Shown here: piece by piece, positions 33,029 through 41,571 of the stretch
Position numbering within the stretch: the first letter of the stretch is position 1
How the letters are laid out: every line of letters begins with the position of its first letter
Assembly: GCA_934101115.1 (NCBI GenBank)
Contig: CAKOPW010000009.1
Coordinates: 1 to 64,000 of the forward strand
Direction: 5' to 3'
Length of the DNA: 64,000 bases
Origin: an uncultured Bacilli bacterium
GTDB lineage: Bacteria > Bacillota_I > Bacilli_A > RF39 > UBA660
Translations under genes and position numbers: made by a program
The notes under the pieces: model-generated
Told to the model about the DNA's origin: nothing
Seen by the model: only the letters and a program-made list of their open reading frames with translations
The model's database searches: none

Positions 33029-33631
33029 ATGAAAAATACAAAAGAAATAATTTTATTTTATGATAAAACACCTGATTTTAATTTAACCGATATAGCTAAG
33101 GAAATATTAAGCAGATACGAATGTTTAGGAGAGCCAACTATTATTCCTAGAAATGAAAATAATACTTTCTTAGTTGTGTTCAATAAAAATTCAGAATTTC
33201 AAATTGAAATAAACGATAAAAATGTTTTAATAGTTATGAAACATAGCTATTTTAATGATCTTAACTCAATTGTTTTTGACGTCGTTGATGCCTTTGAAAT
33301 GTTTAGTACTAAATTTTCTAGAATGGGATATATTTCTTCAAATTTTGAATCACCATTAAAGATTGAAAAAGCAAAAGAAAAATACTTACAAGTTGATGAA
33401 TTTAAAGATGTTTTAGAACTTAATTTAAGTTGGTATAGAAAAATAGATTTTAGATCATCATATATTAATTGTTGGGAAAGAGTAATTACAGATACTGTTA
33501 ATTTTAAAGATTTGTTATTACAATATGATATAAATACTATAGTAGGTGAAAAAGTAGACATCGACATGAAATTTATTAAAGAGTTTTTTAAAACAGCAGA
33601 CGATTATATAGAAAAGAGAATAGACTTTTAA
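33029..33631 (+). CDS. uncharacterised protein, 200 aa
   Basis: I do not recognise it. It is soluble alpha/beta with no signal peptide. The frame overlaps the LTA-synthase-like gene from 33011, but the AGGAAG site at 33020-33025 points to ATG 33029. Its stop overlaps the VanZ start (TAATG), so the two are translationally coupled. Confidence 0.65.
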   Translation: MKNTKEIILFYDKTPDFNLTDIAKEILSRYECLGEPTIIPRNENNTFLVVFNKNSEFQIEINDKNVLIVMKHSYFNDLNSIVFDVVDAFEMFSTKFSRMGYISSNFESPLKIEKAKEKYLQVDEFKDVLELNLSWYRKIDFRSSYINCWERVITDTVNFKDLLLQYDINTIVGEKVDIDMKFIKEFFKTADDYIEKRIDF

Positions 33632-34071
33632 TGGTTAAAAAGTTTTTATCAATCATTATAGTTCTTGTATGGTGTACTTTAATATTTGGTTATTCAAATC
33701 AAAATGGAGATGTTTCAAAAGGTACTTCAGATAAAGTTGTTAACTATATTGGAGATGTTTTTAAAATAAAAGAAGAAAATCGTGAAAAATTGACGTTTCC
33801 AGTTAGAAAATGTGCTCACTTTTTTGTCTATTTTGTACTAGGATTTTTAGTAATTAACATGTTTAAAACTTTTGATGTTAAAACATCTCATGCAATTATT
33901 ATTTCAATTATTTTTTGTATGATTTTTGCTGGAAGCGATGAACTACATCAATTATTCGTTAAGGCTCGCACAGCTAAAGTTAGTGATGTTTTACTTGACT
34001 CAAGTGCATCTATATTTGGAATATATTTATATTATTTATTGATTAGAGGCAAATATGAAAAAGGGGTATAA
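33631..34071 (+). CDS. VanZ-like membrane protein
   Basis: This 146-residue protein has four membrane spans and the VanZ pattern: FGYSNQNG after span 1, RKCAHFFVYFVLGF, SDELHQLFV, and a final segment DVLLDSSASIFGIYL. VanZ gives low-level teicoplanin resistance in the vanA cluster, but most chromosomal relatives have unknown roles at the envelope. No van genes are nearby. Confidence 0.88.
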   Translation: MVKKFLSIIIVLVWCTLIFGYSNQNGDVSKGTSDKVVNYIGDVFKIKEENREKLTFPVRKCAHFFVYFVLGFLVINMFKTFDVKTSHAIIISIIFCMIFAGSDELHQLFVKARTAKVSDVLLDSSASIFGIYLYYLLIRGKYEKGV

Positions 34072-34597
34072 TTTCTTACTTGCAGTTATATTTAGTTTAA
34101 CAATAATTGTTAGCTCTTTTTCTTTAACTGTAATGTCTAAAAGATTACAATTAAAAGCTGTTAATAAAAGTGAAGTAATAAATAAAATATCCATTGAAAC
34201 TAAAGTAGATAAGGATATTATAAAGAAAGATTTAAAAGATTATATAAACTCAAAGTATAAAGCAGTTGATTATGAAAATAAAAAGTATGAAAAAAATATT
34301 AATTTCTTTTTAATTAATGACTATAAAAATATAATCTATGCAGTAACGATAATTTTAGTAATTGTTACAGGATATTTATTCAACAAAACGAAAAAGATGC
34401 ATAATATTTATATTATACTTTTAATAACATCTTTCTTTTTAGTGGTTTTTTATGGAACTATTTATATAACTATTGATGTAAACCTTATATTTAATTACCT
34501 TTTAAATATTTATTTACATTTTATATTAATTATAGCAGATATATTTTTTATTCTAGGAATTGTTAATAAACATAAAAATACCTCAACTAACTGCTGA
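34055..34597 (+). CDS. membrane protein of unknown function
   Basis: In this 180-residue protein an N-terminal span is followed by a charged extracytoplasmic stretch of about 65 residues, then three closely spaced spans. No family recognised. It overlaps the VanZ gene by 17 bases and is last in the operon. A short GC stem at 34581-34599 lacks a T run. Confidence 0.6.
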   Translation: MKKGYNFLLAVIFSLTIIVSSFSLTVMSKRLQLKAVNKSEVINKISIETKVDKDIIKKDLKDYINSKYKAVDYENKKYEKNINFFLINDYKNIIYAVTIILVIVTGYLFNKTKKMHNIYIILLITSFFLVVFYGTIYITIDVNLIFNYLLNIYLHFILIIADIFFILGIVNKHKNTSTNC

Positions 34598-34643
34598 GGA
34601 ATAAAATCAGTCCATTATGGGAAAATATAATTGTGGTGATTAT

Positions 34644-34880
34644 ATGACTGGAATGGACGAAAATTATGTTTACTATTTAGTTAGTAGAAATTTAAGAAGA
34701 ATTAGAAAAGAAAAAGGATTAACTCAAGAAAAGCTTGCAGAGTTAAGCAATTATTCAGTTGGATTTATTATGAATATTGAAAGTGAAAAATATTATCAAA
34801 CTTTTTCTTTAGGAACTTTATGGCAATTTGGTAAAGCTCTAAATGTAGATATAAGAGAATTCTTTAAACCACTAGATTAG
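34644..34880 (+). CDS. small XRE-family HTH regulator
   Basis: This 78-residue protein is a single helix-turn-helix: NLRRIRKEKGLTQEKLAELSNYSVGFI, then a helix ending NVDIREFFKPLD. The frame opens at 34617, but TATAAT at 34626-34631 and GGTGAT just before ATG 34644 favour the later start. It has no partner toxin gene beside it, and the next gene is convergent. Confidence 0.8.
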   Translation: MTGMDENYVYYLVSRNLRRIRKEKGLTQEKLAELSNYSVGFIMNIESEKYYQTFSLGTLWQFGKALNVDIREFFKPLD

Positions 34881-34892
34881 TCTAGTGGTTTT
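34866..34892. terminator. terminator between the XRE and sigma-factor genes
   Basis: An 11-bp perfect stem around a TTAG loop (34866-34891) covers the XRE stop and abuts the sigma-factor stop. The T run is short on both strands. Confidence 0.65.
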
Positions 34893-35583
34893 ATAGTTCA
34901 ATATTTTTCTTTTTACATTCACGATATATTTTAGAAATAGCTCTTTTTTCTATTCTTGAAACATAGGATCTAGAAATATGCATTTGGTCGGCAATTTCTT
35001 TTTGAGTTAATTCATCAAAATCAAATAAACCATATCTTTTGATTATAATATCTTTTTCACGAGGAGTTAAAATATTTAGATACTTATCAATATTGCTTAT
35101 ATTGTCGTTGCGATGAAGAACTTCTGCTATGTCTTCATCGTCAGATTTTATAACATCCATTAAACTTATTTCATTTCCTTCAGAATCATGTCCAATTGCA
35201 TCATTTAAAGAAACGTTGTTTAAATTCTTTTTATTGCTTCTGAAATACATTAGAATTTCGTTTTCGATACAGCGAGCTACATAAGTTGTAAGCTTATTTT
35301 TTTTATCCGGTTTAAAAGAGTCAATTCCTTTAATTAAACCGATTGTTCCTATACTAATTAAATCGTCGTTTATTTTTTCGATTCTTTCAAATTTCTTTAC
35401 AATATGAGCAACAAGTCTTAGATTATGTTCAATTAATTTAGCTCTTGCATCTTTATCACCATTAATCATTTTATCGATTAGTTTTTCTTCTTCTTCTTTT
35501 GATAATGGATTAGGAAAAACGTTTATAGAGTAGGATCCTGTTGAAAATGATAAAAGATTTAATAAATGTATTAAAAATAACAT
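34891..35583 (-). CDS. RNA polymerase sigma factor, sigma-K-like with pro-sequence
   Basis: This 230-residue sigma-70 family factor closely follows sporulation sigma-K/sigma-E. Region 2 contains LIEHNLRLVAHIVKKFE, LISIGTIGLIKGIDSF and ARCIENEILM, followed by a NEISLMDVI linker. Region 4 has ELTQKEIADQMHISRSYVSRIEKRA. The start is ATG at 35583 with AGGTGA just upstream; a TTG at 35604 is possible. The first 25 residues (MLFLIHLLNLLSF...) are hydrophobic, like the pro-sequence that keeps pro-sigma-K inactive until regulated intramembrane cleavage. No sporulation genes are otherwise seen in the window. Confidence 0.88.
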   Translation of the reverse strand: MLFLIHLLNLLSFSTGSYSINVFPNPLSKEEEEKLIDKMINGDKDARAKLIEHNLRLVAHIVKKFERIEKINDDLISIGTIGLIKGIDSFKPDKKNKLTTYVARCIENEILMYFRSNKKNLNNVSLNDAIGHDSEGNEISLMDVIKSDDEDIAEVLHRNDNISNIDKYLNILTPREKDIIIKRYGLFDFDELTQKEIADQMHISRSYVSRIEKRAISKIYRECKKKNIEL

Positions 35584-35645
35584 AACATCACCTAGTAAAT
35601 TCAATGATTGCTTGTCAAATAATATGAATATAAAATGTAAATAAC

Positions 35646-35674
35646 TTGATAAATAATAGACAATAAATTATAAT
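35646..35674 (+). promoter_or_regulatory. promoter of the VirB2-like gene
   Basis: TTGATA (35646-35651), 17 bases, TATAAT (35669-35674). Confidence 0.7.
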
Positions 35675-35691
35675 TTAGATAGGTGATTTGT

Positions 35692-36420
35692 ATGAAAAAA
35701 AATAGCATACTACTAATAATGTTTATATCTTTATTTTTTATTTTTGATAAAAATGTATTTGCAGCATGTAAAGATTTTGGAAATTTTGGATCAGCAGCTT
35801 GTCTAGCTGAAAGTGAAGATGGATTTAAGTGTGAATATAATGCTAGTAGAAAAGGTGGAGCTAGGTGTTATAAAAGCAAAAATTTAAGTGACGACAAAAT
35901 TTCAGAAATTGGTTCAACAATTAATAGTTGCTCCGAAATTAAAGAAGGTTCTGAGGTTTGCAATAAAACTAAAATTAATGGAATTCAATGCTTTTATTCT
36001 CATGGAGTTTGTACGAATAAGACTGATTCTGATGGCTCTGGAGAAACAATAGTGGATGGAACAGTGGTTAAAGAGGGTGAAAAAACTGAAATAAAAAAAG
36101 ATACTGATAGTGAATATTATACTGGATGTCCTTTAGGAGTTAATGTAACTAAAGACATTTATGGCCTTTTAAAAATATTAAAAATAGTTGTACCAATTTT
36201 GGTTATTGGTTTAACTATATTAGAAGGTGTTAGAGCTGTAGCTAAAGGTGAAATTGTTGGAGAGGAAAAGAAACTTGCAATAAGATTTGTTAAAAGATTA
36301 ATAATAGCAGTTATATTATTTTTCCTACCAGTACTTGTTAATCAAATTATGATAATGGCAAACATTTGGGATGAAAACGGAACTTGTGATTTTAGTAAGA
36401 CAGCAGAAGTAAGCAATTAG
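35692..36420 (+). CDS. exported Cys-rich protein with VirB2/TrbC-like two-span C-terminus
   Basis: A signal peptide (ending about FAAC) is followed by a Cys-rich domain of about 110 residues with eight or more cysteines. Then comes a segment with two membrane spans separated by a short basic loop (AKGEIVGEEKKLAIRFVKR). This hairpin resembles VirB2/TrbC pilins of type IV secretion. No other secretion or conjugation genes are near. AGGTGAT precedes ATG 35692; an upstream GTG at 35683 lies in that site. Monocistronic with its own promoter and terminator. Function not assigned. Confidence 0.7.
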   Translation: MKKNSILLIMFISLFFIFDKNVFAACKDFGNFGSAACLAESEDGFKCEYNASRKGGARCYKSKNLSDDKISEIGSTINSCSEIKEGSEVCNKTKINGIQCFYSHGVCTNKTDSDGSGETIVDGTVVKEGEKTEIKKDTDSEYYTGCPLGVNVTKDIYGLLKILKIVVPILVIGLTILEGVRAVAKGEIVGEEKKLAIRFVKRLIIAVILFFLPVLVNQIMIMANIWDENGTCDFSKTAEVSN

Positions 36421-36496
36421 AATTTTTCGTAGAATTATATTGCTTTATTTGATTTTTTATGTGTTGTCTATATAAAAATGATTTTATAAGTTAAAG

Positions 36497-36528
36497 AATA
36501 ATAGTGAAAAAACTATTATTTTTTTTTG
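36497..36528 (+). terminator. terminator of the VirB2-like gene
   Basis: Stem AATAATAG (36497-36504) with CTATTATT (36513-36520), then T run. Confidence 0.75.
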
Positions 36529-36568
36529 ATGTTTATTATGCTAAAATATAGTATATGAGGTGGATGAA

Positions 36569-37093
36569 GTGATAGATAAGTTTGTTCCAGATAAATATTT
36601 TAAAAGCATATATGATATAAATTATGAATTGTTAAAAAAAACTGGTGTTAAATGTTTAGTTTTTGATATTGCTAATACACTAATGCCAGAGACTTCTACT
36701 AAACCAAGTAAAAAAGTAAAAGATTTATTTGAAGACCTTAAGGATATGGGATTTAAAATTATACTTTTAAGCAATAACTTTAAGAGAAATGTTGAGTCAT
36801 TTAAAGAAGAATTATGTGTGGATTCAGCTTATCTTTCATTTAAGCCGTTTAAGTTTAAGTATAAGAAAATTGTTAAATTATTTGATTTTAAAGATACAGA
36901 AATTGCTTGTATAGGGGACCAACTCCTATATGATATTTTGGGGGCAAACAGGATGAATTTCACATCAATACTTGTTAATCCAATAAGTGTTGATGAATAT
37001 GCAGTTTCTAAATTAAATAGAAAATTGGAGAACTTAATTATAAAAAGAATAACAAAAAAAGATTTATTTAAAAAAGGAAGATATTATGAATAA
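36569..37093 (+). CDS. yqeG: YqeG-family HAD protein with altered active site
   Basis: This 174-residue protein is recognisable as YqeG by MIDKFVPDKYFKSIYDI, ILLSNNFKRNVE, CIGDQLLYDILGANRMNF and LVNP, and by its place before yqeH. The HAD motif 1, normally DxDNT, reads D33-I-A35-N-T: the second Asp (general acid/base) is Ala. The nucleophile Asp and the motif 3/4 acidic residues remain. GTG 36569 is chosen because GAGGTGG lies six bases before it and the resulting N-terminus aligns with known YqeG proteins. Known members act as phosphatases of the HAD IIIA type. Confidence 0.85.
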   Translation: MIDKFVPDKYFKSIYDINYELLKKTGVKCLVFDIANTLMPETSTKPSKKVKDLFEDLKDMGFKIILLSNNFKRNVESFKEELCVDSAYLSFKPFKFKYKKIVKLFDFKDTEIACIGDQLLYDILGANRMNFTSILVNPISVDEYAVSKLNRKLENLIIKRITKKDLFKKGRYYE

Positions 37094-38078
37094 GATATGT
37101 TTTGGATGTGGTGTGAAACTACAATCAACGGATAAAGAAAAACTTGGCTACGTACCAGAAGAAAAATTAGAATCATCAAAATACTGTATGCGTTGTTTTA
37201 GGATGATGCATTATGGAGAGGTAAGATTAGAAGAAACTCCTAAAGATAAAAAGGAGATAATTAACAAAATTAATAAAGATAATAAGTTTGTTATATTTTT
37301 AGTTGACTTTTTAAATATAAATGATAATACAATGGATTTATATAAAAGTATAAAGCGTGATAAACTTCTTGTAATTAATAAGTGTGAGTTGTTACCTAAA
37401 CATGTTAAACGTGAAAACATAAGAAATTTCGTCAAGGAATATTATCACGTTAATGGAGAGATAAGACTTAAAGGTGGTAATAATTCTCATGGAGCTACGT
37501 CTATCTTAAATTATTTAGAAAAAAATAATATAAAAGAAACTTATATAGTAGGAATGACTAATGCTGGTAAAAGTACATTAATAAATGATTTGATAAAAGC
37601 AACAAATACAGATGTTTCTAAAATTAATGTAAACAATAAAAAGAATACAACTCTTGATTTTATTCGTGTAAAATTGAATAATGGTCTTCTTTTAATTGAT
37701 TCTCCAGGAATTGTATTTGATGACTTTGTGTCATGTGATGTTGTTGATGATAGTGTAGGTGCTTATAGTTTTAATATGAAATCAGGTGAAACTTTGGCTT
37801 TACTTGATAGAAAATATTATGTAAAAGTAGATTCGTCAACGCCAATAACTTTTTATACTAATTTAAGTGCTAAAAATGTTGCTAAGAAAGTTTATAAGAA
37901 TTCTGAAAAATTGAACAATTCAATAGAAGTTTTAGGAAATACGGATATAGTTATAAAAGGTATTGGTTTTATATCTATAAAAAATAGAACAAAAGTAAGT
38001 CTTAATATAGATCCTAAATATTTAGAAATTAGAAAGAGTATTTTTGGAGGTATTTATGAAAATACAAGTAATGAGTGA
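37086..38078 (+). CDS. yqeH: ribosome-assembly GTPase YqeH
   Basis: A circularly permuted GTPase needed for 30S ribosome maturation. The N-terminal zinc finger has CFGCGVKL and YCMRCF. The G motifs appear in permuted order: NKCELLP (G4), then GMTNAGKSTLI (G1), then LLIDSPGI (G3). Length 330 is somewhat short. It overlaps yqeG by eight bases and mutL by 23 bases, and ends in TGA. Confidence 0.94.
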   Translation: MNKICFGCGVKLQSTDKEKLGYVPEEKLESSKYCMRCFRMMHYGEVRLEETPKDKKEIINKINKDNKFVIFLVDFLNINDNTMDLYKSIKRDKLLVINKCELLPKHVKRENIRNFVKEYYHVNGEIRLKGGNNSHGATSILNYLEKNNIKETYIVGMTNAGKSTLINDLIKATNTDVSKINVNNKKNTTLDFIRVKLNNGLLLIDSPGIVFDDFVSCDVVDDSVGAYSFNMKSGETLALLDRKYYVKVDSSTPITFYTNLSAKNVAKKVYKNSEKLNNSIEVLGNTDIVIKGIGFISIKNRTKVSLNIDPKYLEIRKSIFGGIYENTSNE

Positions 38079-39831
38079 TAATTTAGCTAATAAAATTGCT
38101 GCAGGAGAAGTTGTTGAAAGAATTTCTTCAGTTGTCAAAGAATTAGTTGAAAATAGTATTGATGCTGGTAGTAAAACTATAATTGTTGATTTAGTTGAAA
38201 GTGGAACTAAGCAAATAAAAGTGACTGATGATGGAAGCGGAATGGATCATGATGATGCTCTTTTATCATTTAGAAGACATGCAACTAGTAAGATAAAAAA
38301 AGAAGATGATTTATTTTTTATTTCTACGTTGGGATTTCGTGGTGAAGCATTGCCAAGTATTGCATCAGTTTCAAAGGTGGATCTTCGTACTTCAACTGGA
38401 GTAGGCGGAACACATATCGTTATTAATGGAGGAACTCTAGTAACTGATGAACCATCTCAAGAAAAATGTGGAACAACTATAAGTGTTAATGATTTATTTT
38501 ATAATACACCTGCTAGATTAAAATATTTAAAAAGTGATATTACAGAACTTTCTAATGTAACTACCTATATTGAAAAACTAGCATTAAGTCATCCAAATAT
38601 TTCTTTTACTTTAACTAATAATGATAAAAGAATTGTATTTACTTCGGGTAGTTCTGATCTTCTTAAAACTATTCATGAAATATATGGTTATCAAGTTAGT
38701 TCTAATATGCTTTCTTTTAAGGCTAGTAATGATGATTATGATATCTCTGGTTTTATTTGTAAACCTTGTATTTTAAAAAGCAATAGAAATCATATGACAA
38801 CTATTGTTAATGGAAGATGCGTAAGAAATGCCGAAGTTAATGCAGCTATAAATGATGGTTATCATACTTTTAAACCGGATATAAAGTATCCAGTTGTAGT
38901 AATGATGATTGATACCGATCCAACACTTATAGATGTTAATATCCATCCAACAAAACAAGATATTAAATTTTCGAAAATTGATGGACTTAAAACTCTTATT
39001 ACAGAAACAGTTAATTCAACACTAAAAAAAGCTCTTTTAATTCCAAAGATAGATACTTATGAATATCAAGAAATCAATGAATATCCAACAATATCTGATG
39101 TTGAAAAGATAGAAACAGAAGAGATTCAATTTGACTTTAAAACGACTCCAAAAGAAGATATAACCAAGGAATCCACTTTTGAGGATATTAAAGAAATTGT
39201 TGATGAAACTAAAAATCCAGATTTGGTTGAAAATGAACAAATAAAAAAAGAAGAGCTATATGCTGTAGGAATCGCTTTAGGAACTTATATAATAGCTCAA
39301 AATGAAAAAGGAATGTATTTGATTGATCAACATGCAGCTCAAGAAAGAATCAATTATGAACGCGTTTTAAGAGGACTTGAAAGTGCAACTATTTATACAA
39401 CACCTTTACTTCTTCCAATTCCAATTGAACTTACTACATCGGAATTTTTAAAGATAAAAGAGAATATGAATGTATTAAATGATTTAGGTTTTAAAATAGA
39501 AGAATTTGGAATAAATACATTTGTAGTTAAAGAGCATCCTACTTGGTTGATAAATGGATTAGAAACAGAAAGCATTAGACGTATATTTGATATTATAATT
39601 GAAGGTAAGAATATGTTTGATCGAGTTAAATTTCATGACCATATAGCAGCAACTATGGCATGCAAAATGAGCGTTAAAGGTAATGAAGCAATAACACTTG
39701 AACAAGCCCAAAAACTTTTAGATGATTTGGTTTTATGCAATAATCCTTATAACTGCCCACATGGAAGACCAACAATAATTACATTTACTCGTTATGAACT
39801 TGAAAGAATGTTTAAAAGAGTTATGAATTAG
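38056..39831 (+). CDS. mutL: DNA mismatch repair protein MutL
   Basis: The GHKL ATPase domain has ENSIDAG, DDGSGM and GFRGEALPSI. A linker of about 80 acidic residues follows. The C-terminal domain has the metal-dependent nicking motif DQHAAQERINYE and a zinc-site ACKMSVKGN and CPHGRPT. It is therefore an endonuclease-type MutL, as in bacteria lacking MutH. GGAGG precedes ATG 38056 (591 residues); the TTG at 38044 overlaps that site. mutS is not in the window. Confidence 0.96.
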   Translation: MKIQVMSDNLANKIAAGEVVERISSVVKELVENSIDAGSKTIIVDLVESGTKQIKVTDDGSGMDHDDALLSFRRHATSKIKKEDDLFFISTLGFRGEALPSIASVSKVDLRTSTGVGGTHIVINGGTLVTDEPSQEKCGTTISVNDLFYNTPARLKYLKSDITELSNVTTYIEKLALSHPNISFTLTNNDKRIVFTSGSSDLLKTIHEIYGYQVSSNMLSFKASNDDYDISGFICKPCILKSNRNHMTTIVNGRCVRNAEVNAAINDGYHTFKPDIKYPVVVMMIDTDPTLIDVNIHPTKQDIKFSKIDGLKTLITETVNSTLKKALLIPKIDTYEYQEINEYPTISDVEKIETEEIQFDFKTTPKEDITKESTFEDIKEIVDETKNPDLVENEQIKKEELYAVGIALGTYIIAQNEKGMYLIDQHAAQERINYERVLRGLESATIYTTPLLLPIPIELTTSEFLKIKENMNVLNDLGFKIEEFGINTFVVKEHPTWLINGLETESIRRIFDIIIEGKNMFDRVKFHDHIAATMACKMSVKGNEAITLEQAQKLLDDLVLCNNPYNCPHGRPTIITFTRYELERMFKRVMN

Positions 39832-39839
39832 GAGGGTTT

Positions 39840-40691
39840 ATGAAAAAAAAGATACTTATTGGCATTATTATTGTGCTTGTTGTATTTTCTTCGATATTTG
39901 TTATTTTTACTCTTGATAAAAAAGATGAAAAAGCAATTATTCCTGTTACTAACAGTAGCACTTCATCAACTTCGATTGAAACAAGTGAAGTTACAACCGA
40001 GACAACTACATCAGTAACTGAAGAGGTATCTACAACATTAACAACAAAAAAGACAGAAACAACTAAGAAAACTACTACTAAAAAGTCAACAACGACACTT
40101 GATTACAAACTAGTGAAAGAAACTAAAAGCGAAGAGACTACAAAGTATGGAACTATAATAAAAGATAATTATGAAATATCTTATAAAGTTTATAACGATG
40201 GGAGAAAGGAAGAAACATCTAAAAAGAAAAAGAGTACAACAATTGATTCTACAAATTTTAAAGCAACAACGAGTGAATTAAAAAGTGAAGCTAATTCTGT
40301 AAAGAATTCTAATAAAAGTACTTATAATGAAATGCTTTCATATGTTAATAATTATCGAAGTGAGGTTAATGTAGGTTCGTTAACTATTGATGACAATTTG
40401 AATTTGGCAGCTACGATTCGTGCAATTGAGATGGCTTATTCAAAAAAGTTTTCTCATACTAGACCAGATGGAAGTATGTGTTATAGTGTCATTGATGATT
40501 TAGGAATTACGGCTTATTCAATAGGAGAAAATATAGCATATGGTCAAAGAACAGTTGCTGCTGTAAGTGAGGCATGGAAAAATTCTTCTGGTCATTATGC
40601 TAATATGATAAGTTCAAACTTTTCAAAAATTGGATTTGGCAAGTATACTTTAAATGGATATACTTATTGGGTTCAAATATTTGCTGATTAA
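39840..40691 (+). CDS. exported CAP/SCP-domain protein with Thr-rich stalk
   Basis: An N-terminal membrane anchor (residues 3-24) is followed by about 70 residues almost entirely Thr, Ser, Lys and Glu, then a basic linker. The C-terminal 120 residues are a CAP domain: LSYVNNYRSEVNVGSL, FSHTRPDGS, IGENIAYGQ and a final YWVQIFA. The conserved His and Glu of the CAP cavity are visible. Bacterial CAP proteins are often linked to adhesion or spore/envelope roles, but no activity can be assigned. An AGGAGG site lies eight bases after mutL. Confidence 0.9.
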   Translation: MKKKILIGIIIVLVVFSSIFVIFTLDKKDEKAIIPVTNSSTSSTSIETSEVTTETTTSVTEEVSTTLTTKKTETTKKTTTKKSTTTLDYKLVKETKSEETTKYGTIIKDNYEISYKVYNDGRKEETSKKKKSTTIDSTNFKATTSELKSEANSVKNSNKSTYNEMLSYVNNYRSEVNVGSLTIDDNLNLAATIRAIEMAYSKKFSHTRPDGSMCYSVIDDLGITAYSIGENIAYGQRTVAAVSEAWKNSSGHYANMISSNFSKIGFGKYTLNGYTYWVQIFAD

Positions 40692-40717
40692 ATATTCTCG
40701 TTTTGAGAATATTTTTT
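40691..40717 (+). terminator. terminator of the yqeG-yqeH-mutL-CAP operon
   Basis: Stem AATATTCTC (40691-40699) with GAGAATATT (40705-40713), T run. The CAP stop overlaps the left arm. Confidence 0.85.
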
Positions 40718-40718
40718 C

Positions 40719-40747
40719 TTGCAATAAATCGTATTTTTAATTATAAT
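40719..40747 (+). promoter_or_regulatory. promoter of the tandem paralog operon
   Basis: TTGCAA (40719-40724), 17 bases, TATAAT (40742-40747), directly after the preceding terminator. Confidence 0.7.
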
Positions 40748-40772
40748 ATGTTCTACATTGGAGGGGTGTTTT

Positions 40773-41570
40773 ATGAAAATACTTATAATAATTATGGAAA
40801 TTATTCTATACTTTACTGAACGTGCAAGACTTTCAAGAATGTTACAAGATAAAGGATACTTTTACAAACGTTTTTCAATATTTAAAACTAAGCCATTACT
40901 AAAAATATTGATTATGCTACTTTACATTTTATCAGCGCTATTTCCTTTATGCTTTATAGTTTTTAATGATATTCTATTTTATTCAGTTAAAAGAAAAATC
41001 GAAACTGATATTGATTCTTTAAAACCTTACCTTATCCCTATGACTGAAAGAGAAAAACAATTTCATGAAAATGTTAAAAATGTTAAATCTCGTGAAGAAG
41101 TGTTGGATTTACTAGAAAGTCCATTAACTAATGAACAAACAGAAACTCTTACTGACAAGAGAAAATCTAAGGGTCTTAAAACAAATCAAAAGAGTTTAAG
41201 AAAGTTTCAAAATCGCTTACTCCCTCTTGCTTATACTTTAGATGAGGTAGAATACATAAGTGAGAATCTTAATATTCCTTACACACTTGCAACTGATGGA
41301 AGCATTAATATGGCATTTCTTGGAATGGATGAAAAAAACAATTTTAAAAGCTATGTTGATGGCGAAAATGTAACATTTAATATAATAGGTTTAGATGAAG
41401 CTAAAGATTCTACTTTCATTGTTTTTACATCTTGTGGTGAAGAATTGACTGATCCTTTGATCGAAAATATTAGAATTATGAGAAAAAATAAAAGTGTTTG
41501 TTCAATACCAACAAGCTCAGATGCTTATGAATTTGTTACGAATGATAAAAAATTAGAAAGGGTATTGTAG
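40773..41570 (+). CDS. membrane protein of a three-gene paralog set, copy 1
   Basis: In this 265-residue protein a short N-terminal span and a second hydrophobic segment (LKILIMLLYILSALFPLCFI) precede a soluble domain. Its key segment, LAYTLDEVEYISENLNIPYTL, recurs in the next two genes, followed by a GMDE/GA-type strand and an ELTDPLIENIR helix. Family not recognised. GGAGGGG precedes ATG 40773, which is preferred over TTG 40758. One base separates its stop from copy 2. Confidence 0.7.
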   Translation: MKILIIIMEIILYFTERARLSRMLQDKGYFYKRFSIFKTKPLLKILIMLLYILSALFPLCFIVFNDILFYSVKRKIETDIDSLKPYLIPMTEREKQFHENVKNVKSREEVLDLLESPLTNEQTETLTDKRKSKGLKTNQKSLRKFQNRLLPLAYTLDEVEYISENLNIPYTLATDGSINMAFLGMDEKNNFKSYVDGENVTFNIIGLDEAKDSTFIVFTSCGEELTDPLIENIRIMRKNKSVCSIPTSSDAYEFVTNDKKLERVL

Positions 41571-41571
41571 T

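Noticed and set aside
34581..34599. GC-containing hairpin CCTCA...TGAGG after the VanZ operon
   Set aside because: No T run follows, so it is not a convincing terminator; it may only be the end of the coding sequence.
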